DNA of 64,000 bases, taken from assembly GCF_016808095.1 (NCBI RefSeq), contig NC_068977.1, positions 8,678,479-8,742,478 of the forward strand, read 5' to 3'. Below, piece by piece: positions 36,986 to 47,900 of this stretch (within the stretch, counting starts at the first letter, position 1; every line of letters begins with the position of its first letter). The notes below the pieces were generated by a model. That model had not been told where the DNA came from and made no database searches. It worked only from the letters and a program-made list of their open reading frames with translations. Position numbers and translations under genes: made by a program. This DNA comes from Vigna angularis (taxonomy: Eukaryota > Streptophyta > Magnoliopsida > Fabales > Fabaceae).

Positions 36986-38853
36986 CACACGCCTCATACC
37001 ACCCTGAAATGAATATAAAAAAAATTAAATTCACTATGTATGAAAAATTGATATAATACACAATCACACTTAGTTTCATTACATACCAACAATCCAGATT
37101 CAGGAGACCGTCTACGACGAACTGAGGGCACAAGATGTCATCCAGAAGGTGTCGCCTCATGCGCGGTGCAAGACTAGGTCGGTCATCATCGTCAGTTGGA
37201 GTGATGTACGGGTGGGACACTCGTCTAAACCACAATAGGTATCCATCAACATACACAGAGGGCTCATGAGCCTCAACAACACCACTAATGGCATGCTTTA
37301 CATACCTCAGCCAATTTAGATCAATCGTAGGAATGTCTGGTATCGGAAGACTCTCAGGCGAACATGGTATGATCTGCTAAAAACCGAATTGACGCAACAC
37401 ACGTTCAGGCAAATGTCGGTGAATCATGTCACCTAGTCGGATCCATCCTGAAAACATACATATGGCCATGAATGGACATGTACGTCTGTGCAAAATGTAT
37501 GGATGCCAGATGACCACATCATAAGTGAGCCCATCCAGATATGTCCGCCCCTCCGTATGACTCCAACCCTGCCTCGGAGGTATATATCGTGTAGCCCGTG
37601 GATCAAGGTCTATGTACCTATCTGAGACTCGCCTCTTTTCCATGCCAGAAAGGTGCTCATATATCCAACTCTACAAAAAACATTACTTAAATTGTTTTAT
37701 ACATTCCTAAAATATATTACAAAAAATTTGTAAAACTAAAAGTACCTGTAGAAGAGTGGAATATCCAGCTATCTGTCTGACACCAGTGAAGCTAGCATCT
37801 CCTATCTGCTCATAAGTATGTGCTAGTGTAATTGTTCCCCAGGCATATCTCGCATAGACATTCAAGTCTCGCAACAAAAGGAGGTACGAGACCCAAATCA
37901 CTGTCTCACTCTTATTAGTAAAAGTTGTGCATCCAAGCAGATGCAACAAGTAGGCCCGAGCAGCGCACTCCCAAACTCCTGCTCAATGCACTCCTGGTAG
38001 ACCTCGCGGAGCCAGCTTAGCCTAACTTTCAGACCGCGTGACTACTTCAGCTCGGTTGAAGCTTTGGCGCGGTCGACGCCAAACATGTCCATAAGATGAG
38101 ATCAAGCCTCATCATATTCTAAGTCCTCCACCTCACAAAATTGCCCCATGATAGGTAGGTGGAGCAGGTTGTGAACGTCATCTAATGTGACGCTCATCTC
38201 ACCTATCGGGAGGTGGAAAGTATTCGTCTCTAGGTGCCACCTCTTTGCAAGGGAAACGATCAATCCATGATCGACATACTCGTATGATAGGTTGACTATG
38301 GAAGCCAACCCCGACATAGAGATATAAGGCTCAATAGCCTCATGATACATTATAAAATGTTTTAATTTTTTGCCATGGGACATCACTTTGATCTTCCCTC
38401 GATCCTACATAAAAACACAAAATTATATAACAAAAATAAATAAACCATTAATCAACAATTAAATTGTTTTAGGTTTATGACTAACCTGGCCTTGCCATAT
38501 GGCAAATGCAACATACTGGGTATAATGTGTAAGCAGGGAGGTGTCATGTGGACCTCCTGGAAATTCATCATCTTAAACTTCATCTTCATCTTCATCTTCT
38601 TCCTCACTATAGTCATCCTGTTGTTGAACATCCTCTTGCTCAACAAAATCGTCCTCAGCATGTCCTTGCTTTATAAACTCCTCTGCTCCTCATGATCATG
38701 CTCATGAATGACGTCCACACGATATTCTTCTACGCGTCTTCTACGAGCAGATGTCGTAGGTCATCTCCTTTCATCATGAGATGAAAATGATGGTTCACCA
38801 CGAGAAGATGAAGCCTCATCACGATAAGATGATGCACTTCTAGTTCTAACCAT
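36939..38853 (-). pseudogene. plant mobile domain (PMD, aminotransferase-like) pseudogene
   Basis: Minus-strand exons can be traced at 38853-38486, 38402-37746, 37670-37087 and 37003-36939, all with GT-AG junctions. It starts MVRTRSASSYRDEASSSRGE. The PMD domain follows, with FHLPIGEMSVTLDDVHNLLH, LSWLREVYQECIEQ, TRYIPPRQGWSHTEGRTYLD, ICMFSGWIRLGDMIHRHLPE and PQFVVDGLLNLDCW. PMD proteins (MAIN/MAIL family and 'phosphatase 7 long form' annotations) occur both as host genes and as passengers of MULE and Gypsy elements. Stops (for example after DLEYDEA and after ASTELK) and frameshifts break this copy. It lies tail to tail with the transposase fragment, so it was most likely carried by the same element. 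Confidence 0.85.
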
Positions 38854-39339
38854 TTCTATTAACCAATTATATTATTAACATATTATATTGAACAAAAATA
38901 AATAATTATATAATAATAAATATTGAAACAAATAATAAGAAATCAAAAAATTAAAAATTCATAATAAAATCATAAATAAATAAATAAATATTATTAAACA
39001 AAAATAAAATATTAAAGAAATAAATAAAATAACAAAAATATTACTTAAATAATATGTACAATAATAAAATTTACAAATAATAATAATTATTTAATTGAAT
39101 AAATTATTTAATAAAAAATCTAAATTCAAAAACAAAAACAAAAAAATATTGAATAAAAACAATTTCAAACAAATTTAACAAAAAAAAATATTCAAAATTT
39201 ATTCCGAAAATATATTACGTTTCATTTAACATTTAAACCTAACAAAAAAAATTCAAATTTTACAAACAAAACAAAAAATTCTTAAAATAAAATATACTAA
39301 CTTAATAACCACATAACACATTCCAGGACCGAAACCGTA

Positions 39340-39610
39340 CAACCCTAAATCGAAAAATATAGTCGCAAATCGAACTGTGGTTGGCCTTAGCCGCAGTTCG
39401 AACTGCAGAAAACTCAGATCCGCACTTCCAAATGCGCCGACGGCCATGCACCTCCAAAATCTAACCGCAGATTCACCTACGATTACTGTCTCACGCATAT
39501 CCAACTACGACTCAACCAAATCCACACTTCTAAGTGCGGCGGCCATTAACCGCAATTCCATGTGCGGTTTGGCCTGCAACTCCTCCGCCCAAATCAAAGC
39601 ATATATAAAA
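39340..39610. repeat. subterminal hairpin motifs in the MULE-like region
   Basis: Several short inverted motifs built on CCGCANTTC and its complement occur: GCCGCAGTTCGAACTGC, CCGCACTTCCAAATGCG, CCACACTTCTAAGTGCGG and CCGCAATTCCATGTGCGG. They are GC-richer than the flanks. No open frame here has a recognisable domain. Confidence 0.6.
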
Positions 39611-40079
39611 CATGCAGATCAACCAAGCACAAACATCCTATCATTTTTCCCCACCCGCATATACTAAAGAACAACCACAAATCAAAATAAAATAACTAAC
39701 CTGGATGTTGATGTACGAGAAGAAGACACCCTGCAACCATGAGACCAACACAAGTGAAGAAACAACCAACACGAGTGAAGAAATGAGGGACGAGAGCTAA
39801 CTACGACACCAACACAAAAAACAGTGAGCAAAAAACTGAACAGGGGAAGGAAGACCACTCAACACGTTCAAAAAATTGTGAAAAAGGAGGGAGGATGACA
39901 TAACCGTAGAGAGGAGAAAGAAGAAAGACTCAAGGGTAGGGTTTCACATGAGATGCGGCAGAGAGGAGAAAGAAGCAGGGGTGTAGGGTTTAAAGTGAGA
40001 TGTGGCTAAGGAAAACTTTCAATTTTATGAGTGGATGAGTCAACATTTTTAGAAAATCAAAATATGCTCATTGACATAA

Positions 40080-40165
40080 CAAAAGTAGAGTTAGGGGTAC
40101 AGTTGGAATTAAAACAAAATTAGGAGATGCAAGATGAACTTGGTGAGGTGTAGGGAGAATCACTC
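40080..40165 (-). other. probable right terminus of the Mutator-like element
   Basis: The reverse complement reads AGTGATTCTCCCTACACCTC then ACCAAGTTCATCTTGC. It resembles the CTCCCTACACC part of the terminal repeats at 19112 and 20600. The matching left terminus was not located between 35426 and 36207. Confidence 0.4.
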
Positions 40166-40169
40166 CATA

Positions 40170-41830
40170 TAATTTCCAACCTTTTATTAATTTTTTTTTA
40201 CTTTTCTTTTCTTTCAATCTAACTTAGCAATGCAATAATTATTAAGCCATCTGTATCTTTCCTTAACTTCAATTCTTTCACCCACTTTAATATTATAACT
40301 AATTTTAAAATAGAGTAGTTTATTAATATTTTAAAATAGAGTAGTTTAAATCTAATTCACTAAGAATCTGACACACCTAGGTTCAATTCGTGCTCACTAA
40401 TTTACCTAATTTTTTAATAAATATTTTTTGTTTGGTTAGTCATTTTACAAAATATTGAAATGAAAGCTACAAAGAAATGATTTTTGTATGAAATAATTAG
40501 ACAATATGAAAAATTCATAAATCTATATTTAGTAACTCAATTTTTATGCGGAAACAAATTTGAATCACTATGAAATTATTAACATTTTCTTTGAAAAAAT
40601 TTTGTGTGAATGAAATCTTATGTTTGATTGAGCATAAATATAATTTAAGGCCTTTTTCTTTTATTTGATTTGAATTTGAAATTTTTTTTATTTTTTTATA
40701 ACAAAAGAAATTATAATTAAGTGAGATAGTAAGTCAATATGTTTAACTATCAACCCGTGGTGAACTGAACTCAGTTCAAATTTTTTCATTTTGCTAATAA
40801 ATAAGTTGGGTTGAGTTGACTCATGAAGTTGTCAATCTATAATCAGTTGAGCCAAGTCTAAATAGTTCGTTTTGACAACTTAATTATTACCAGTAAATTT
40901 AACACTAATGTTTCTATTTCAATTTGAAAATACAGTTTAATAGAAAAAAAAAAAAAAGAAAGATTGTCATAGTAAGATGTGTTGTCACATTGCCCTTTAG
41001 GTCATCTTATTATAAAGATTAATCATACTAACACACAATAACCAAGACTACACTCATAGTTATGCACTACAATTTCTATAATGTGTAATAATCATCTTTT
41101 TAATTCTTGTATTATTTCTCTTTCAAAACTATTAATGTCATATATTACAGTTACTCATACATTATGTCGATTTATATATTGTTATTGCATTTTTATGACA
41201 CTAGCAATGTGTTGATGGTAAAGGAAGATTTCTTATTTTATTAATATATAACAATATTTCTATGAAAATCTAAAGGAAAATTTCTCAACTACATTCTTAT
41301 TTTATTTATAATAATTTTCAAGTTTTTATCAACAAAAATACACTAGCTAGTACAAAGTTCAACTGTAATTGATCATATTTTAAACTACTATTTTCCATTT
41401 GTAACAATGTTATACTTTCTAATGTCTTTTTTAAATATTAAAAACAAATTATTTCAAATTTTAACGATAAATAATTCCAGTGTAATATATTTTTTCATTT
41501 ATTTAAATGTTTCATTAAAGTTTTTCATAATAATTTATATAAAAATTATGAACAATAACAATTTACGCAACGCAATTAATATTTATTTCTTAGAAATATC
41601 TTTATTTTATTATTTAATTTAATTCTGTTATTCTCATGATTTGAAAGTCTATTATTTTTGGCAGCAGAAATTTAAAAATCTATTTAATTTATTTAAATAT
41701 TACTTTTTCTATTTATAAAATAAAAAAATAAAATTTCACTATTTTTCAATGTCAACATCGACCATATTCTTGGAAATCTATGTCAGCATATCTAGTTGCC
41801 TAAAGAATATTGACAAAGGCTTATTTATGT
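40170..41830. other. gene-free AT-rich spacer
   Basis: Only a short tandem duplication near 40295-40350 (AAAATAGAGTAGTTTATTAA twice) was noticed. Confidence 0.4.
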
Positions 41831-41837
41831 AATTTTC

Positions 41838-41844
41838 TATAAAA
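41838..41844 (+). promoter_or_regulatory. TATA box of the dsRNA-binding protein gene
   Basis: TATAAAA lies 145 bp upstream of the ATG at 41989. The predicted 5' UTR is about 115 nt. Confidence 0.55.
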
Positions 41845-41988
41845 CGAAGGTTCAATAAGGAAAATAAAATCCAGTAAGCAAACCGTAACGACAGGGTTCG
41901 GTTTCGTATCATTCATTACAGTGATACTATGCAGGGGGGAAACTTGTGAAGAACGTTGAAGGCGAAAGAGGAACGAACGGAGCGAGCA

Positions 41989-44900
41989 ATGTACAAAACG
42001 AAGGTGCAAGAGCTGTGCCAGCGACGGTCGTGGCCCTTGCCCACCTACGACACCACCAGAGAAGGTCCCGATCACGATCCTCGCTTCACCTCCACCGTCA
42101 CCGTTAACGGCGTGTCCTTCCAAACCTCTGCCCCCACGCGCAACTCCAAAAGCGCCCAAAACGACGCCGCTATGCTCGCCTTCCTCCACTTCTCCCCGCC
42201 GTCATCGTCACCGTCGCCCTCACCGTCGCCGCCGTCTCCCTCTTTTCCCCAACACACTCTCTCCCTTCCCGCTCTCTCTTCTTTCCCTCAGCCTTCGCTT
42301 TGCAACTCGTCTTCTGGTACCTTCCCCCCTTTGTTCACGTGTTATTATTGTGCTTCTAGCACGTGCGCATTTATTTATTTATTTTTTGCATTTGGTGATG
42401 ATTGTCTTGAATGTGATTTCCATGACAGGGTATGTAATTTTTTTTCTGGTAAGACGGAAATTGCATGTTAAGTAATAAAATAATGTTGTTGAGTATTGGT
42501 GGAGGAAGGAGTTGAGGTGCAGAGTTTGTCATTCACTTTTATTGGGGGCTGTTATTTGTAGATGGGCTTTTACTACAAGATATTATTTTCTATTACATGA
42601 TTTCGAACAGTTTTATCATGAGTCTGTTTTTCGTTACTGAATCAAAATTAAAGCTTTCTTGGTAGTGCTCACGAAAATGTTTTCAGTTTCAGCTTTTGTT
42701 TCTAATGTTAAAATACTAGAATGTTATTCCTTTTTTTTTTGAAAAGAAAAAGCGTTAGAATGAGTACCGGAAACAAAAGAATGCATAAATTTATGAACAC
42801 TTAGTCATGTTTATATGTTGAAATTGGTGTGTTGTTTTGGTTGTTTATTGGGGGTTTGGAGGAAGCTGCGTGGATATGCTGTCATGAATTGCTGCTGTGT
42901 CGTCGAGGAATTTGTTATGAGATTTTGTTTTGATTACGTGAAAAAGAATACTTGAACCGTAAACTGATTCTACTTTTTCTAATAGTGTGTTTGGTTTTAC
43001 GTTTCAGATGTGATTTCATACTATTCGGATGTGATGATCTTTTATGTTTTGGGTGTGATGACATGGATGTGATTTTTATAAGCTAAAAATTAATGTGCCC
43101 ACATCTTAAATCCTTTGTGAACAAGTTTCAAAACACCCAAATTATAGGTAATCTCTTAACTAAGTGGTCTACGCATGGAACCCTTGTGATGCCACTTTAG
43201 TATGGAATAAAACATGTTGTTGGGAGGGGAACACCTATGTGTGCTCAAAATCTTTAACAGGTATTTGTTATTGTTTCTGGCGATGAATAATTCTTACCAA
43301 TACCAAGCTTACCCAAAAAAGAACTGGATGGACTATATTCATAATTCTTGATTTCTGTTAGACTACATTCAGGATTACAAATTTTAAAGAAGATTCATGT
43401 TATTTTGTATTGGACGAACAGGTGCACCTGATCCCAGATCTGTTGTTGATGATGTACATCTTCACTCAAATGGATTGCTGCAACTGAAATTGGAAGAAGT
43501 GTGCCAAACATCTCAAATCAGTAACCCTCTACCGGCTGTTAGAGATACAATAACAGTGGAAAATCAAAAAAGTGATATGATTTCTCTTTATCTTCTATTT
43601 GTTTGATCAAATTGATATTTATTGGTTATTATGCTTATGTGTTATAGTTAGTTCTAGTTTAGTACTGTAAAATTCTTTCTTTTGTTAGAGAGAGAAATAG
43701 CGAGAGAGTTCTTTTGGTGTGAGGTGTGCAGGGGAGATTGAATTAGTTTTAATATGATTTGATTGATCTTAAAATCAGATGCAGTTTTTCCTCTTACTAG
43801 TCAATTTCACAGAAAAAATATTTGTGGCTCTTGAAATCAGGAACAAATGTATTCTGTATTTATTAGCGTTTATAGGTGCGTACATTCTGATATAGGGAAA
43901 CCTAAATACCCTCCAATCATGTATATTAATTACTACTACCCGATATAAACGTGTTTCTGTGGTACATTCAAACACATAATTTTAGCATTACTTTTAGCTG
44001 TTCTTTCTCTCTCTCAACATGGGATCATGGTCATTTACAGAACCATTGTTGAACCCACCTGCATTTGCCACAATTAATGCTGGAAGTCCTGGACATGAGG
44101 AGGAGTTTTAACAAGCTTCCTTAGTTGCACCATAGCCTTCGTTAGTTGTGGCCACTTTTGGAGTTGCTTAAAGAGTGGTGGTTTAGTCCCATATCAATGA
44201 TGAGGCCAAACCAGTGTATATAAGTAGAAGACAACTCTAATTGCATGGAAAAAGGCTGGCTTTGGTTTTGTATTTTGTTTTCCAAATTATTTGGACATGG
44301 ATTGTAGGGCAACGCTAGTGTCCAGTTGTTTATTTTTTTCATATTATAAACCATGTGTGTTATTTTTAGTTGGACATGTATTGATGCATATTGAACATGA
44401 GTTGTCTACACTAAACACAATTGATCCTTATCCCACTAGTTTAGGTTGGCTACACATATTAACTTAGGCATAGTGAGAAATAAAAGTATGGAGAAAGTTG
44501 GTAGTATCAAATAAATGACACTTTAATTGAATTACTTGTAACTTTTTGACGTTTAATTTTGTCATAGACATGTTACATTTGTACAAGAACCAGCTGCAAA
44601 GCTTTGTTCAAAAGAAAAATCTAGGTCTTCCAGTATATTCTTCCGAGTTTGAGGGTCCTCCTCATGCCACGCGTTTCAAGTGCAAAGTCACTATTGATGG
44701 ACATACATATGGAGGTGACAAATTCTATTCTACATTGAAGGATGCTGAGCATGCAGCCGCTGGAGCTGCTTTAATGTCATTATTACCAGGCGGAGTTGAA
44801 GAGGCTAGTCTCAATCACTTGTAACTAATTATATAACTTATTCTATAATATTCAACTTCTTAAATGCTTTCTTTTGGTGCTGCTTATATTCTTATGATTG

Positions 44901-47900
44901 TCTAAAAAATTCAGGGTCATACTGGATTATACAAAAATCTTTTACAAGAATTGACTCAAAAGGAAGGATTCCGATTACCCATTTATAGCACAAATATAAA
45001 TGGTGAAGCTCATATGCCAATATTTGTGTCACAAGTGGAGGTAGAAGGGGTGCTCTTTACTGGGCAAGAAGCTAAATCCAAGAAGCAAGCAGAGATGAGT
45101 GCAGCCAAGGTAGCTTATATGGCTTTGAAAGAACACAAAGGTATTCTTTTAATACTAGTGCTGTAGTTTCTCATTCTAACATATGTCTCGAGTTTAGGAA
45201 TAATCTGCAAAATATATTAATTTATGCCATACATCAAATTGATATGATGTACAGGAACCTGGTAATAATATTTTCAGAATCCCTTGATTTATGTTATAAT
45301 ATTACCTTGTACAGTTTTAATTACAAGATTGGGATATTTAATTACATTCCATAATTCGGATACTTAATTACATTCCATAATTAGGAGGATTAATATTCTG
45401 ACAGTATATTTTATATTTATTGTACCGGATCATTGGATTAATAAAACATTTTTATGTCAAATTTTGAAATAAATTGGAAAACATAATTTCTAGGGTACCG
45501 AATGATGGATGACCTAAACAAAGGTTGTATAACCCCATTTTTTCTTTATTGGAGAGTGTTGTTTCTGAAATCAAAGACAAAGGAATTTGGCTCTTGATAT
45601 TATGCATCGTGTTAGCATCCTCTAGACGGTAGAGCCCACTATCTTCCTTAGCAAGTCCAATCACCTTCCCTGCTCCTTGATCCAGTAATTGGCAGGTTGT
45701 AGGAGTAAAAAACATGAAACAGAGTGTTAGGTTTCCGATTGAGAAACCTAACTTTCTCACAATATCCAAACACCCAACAACACAAAAACAAGAAATAACA
45801 AAGGAATAGTATGAATTTCACTGTGAATGTATATACTGTAACGTGTAACGAAATACAGAAACGAGAGCCTAATCCCCCTCAACAAGGTCCAAGACCTGTT
45901 TACACAAAAGTATATGGCTAGCTGCTTTCTAACAATGAATAGAACTCTATTTATATAAGCTCTCCCATCCTGCCTTTCCTAACCGCTCTCTCATTTTCCC
46001 GCCTTTCTATCCTCTTACCTTAGATCCTATCACAGAGTAAATTCATTATAAGCTTGTGAACAGAAATCAAATTGGCAGATAATTCGAGCATATGCAAAAC
46101 ATCCTTCAGAATTAGATTCTGGTTTATCATCATATCTCCTTTTCCAACAACTGTAATGAAATTTCCATCTGCAAGTGCAATTTTGTTGTTGCTTGGATAG
46201 GGTCTATAAGATATAAACCCAATAGATGATTGAGTCATGTGGTCCGTGGTCCAGAATAAAGTACCTAGACACCTTCTTTAGAGGAATTTAAGGCATTGAG
46301 TATGTAGGAGTAAGGAATATTACTTGTGAATGCTAAGGAGCAATTATCTGAACCTACAGGCTTTGCTAATGTGTCCAACAACCCCCTTAATTTTAGAATC
46401 TCCTCTGTATGGAACTCTGGTGGTTGAGTTTTCCGATTATCAAACATTTTTGAGGTTTGAAGTATGGCAATGCTGGCATAGAAGGAATTCAGTGAAAGAA
46501 AGAAAGGGTTGTGGTGTTGCAGCAATGCAGGCTTCTGATAGGTTTGATACAGTTTACAAAAGAAGGAAAAAAGAAGGTAGTTAGTACAGTTGTAATTACA
46601 TAACTGTAACAGACTATTATAAATAGTCTTATTAGGAGGTGAGCAGGCAGTTTTGGAGTTTTTTTGTAAAGGGAAAAGCCAGGAGAGATAGGTCATCTCG
46701 AAAGACCTTGAGTGTTGCATGTGATTGTTCCTGTTCTTACCATATTGGTAGAACAGTTCTGTAATGTTTTCTAATAAATCATCCAAGAATCTGTCTTGGA
46801 ATTCTCTAGTAATTCTAGATACCTATCATCTGGTATTCAGAGCCTCTTTCTTGGTCCTGTGGAAGTGGTGCGGAGCATGGTGAATACAAGAATGGAATCC
46901 AGATTAGATGTGGTGGAAAAGATGATGCAAGAATTCATGCAAGATCGTGAAAGACAAGAAAATCATAATCATGAGTGCTTCCAGCGTTTGGAAGACATGA
47001 TTAGAGGGCTCACCGTGGTGGTAGAAACGATGTCTTGCAGCACTAACAAGGGAGAAACTATTTCAATGATGAATGCAGGCAATGGGTCACGTTGGGAGGA
47101 AGAGAAAAGTATGACAATATCTTCCTCAAAATGGAGAAAATTGGACATCCCTGTTTTTGCATGAGAGCAGGCCTATGGTTGGACTAACAGACTAGAAAGA
47201 TATTTTCGATTGAAAGAAGTGAGTGAGGAGGAAAGAATGCAGGCTGTCATAGTTGCTTTAGAGAGAAAGCCTTGAATTGGTTTGAGTGGTGGGAAACCTG
47301 CAATCCAAATCCTACGTGGGAGGCATTCAAGGTGGCTGTTGTCCGTAGGTTTCAACCAACAATGCTGCAAAACCCCTGTGAAATTCTGATTGGCTTGCGA
47401 CAAACGGGTTTAGTGAAAGATTATATTGAGCAATTTGAACAGTTTGTTGGGTTCTTGAAGGGAATTCAACAAGATTATTTGGTAGGCATCTTCTTGAATG
47501 TGTTGAAGGAGGATATCAAGGCTGAGGTTAAATTATATGAACCCACTAATCTTGCTGAATTGATGATGAAGGCTCAGATGGTTGAGGAAAAAATCAGAGT
47601 TACAGCAAAACGGGGAACACCAAATGGAAAAAGGAGCAATAATGCGTATAAGCCATATTCAATAACTAGAAGTTTCTCCAGAGATGTTGGAAATTCTATT
47701 GTCGCAAGTAATCATAACAGAGGGAAAGTGGAGACCCCAGACATAACAAGTAGCTTCACTAGTCACCAGGGAGGGCAGCCAGCCACATCTACCCAGCCCA
47801 TGCCTCCTCCACTTACTAAGACTATATTCTAGAAGTATATCCAGAAGAATTGCTAGATACTAGAAAGACCACTCAAGTTGACTTAGAAGTTCTTTTCAAA

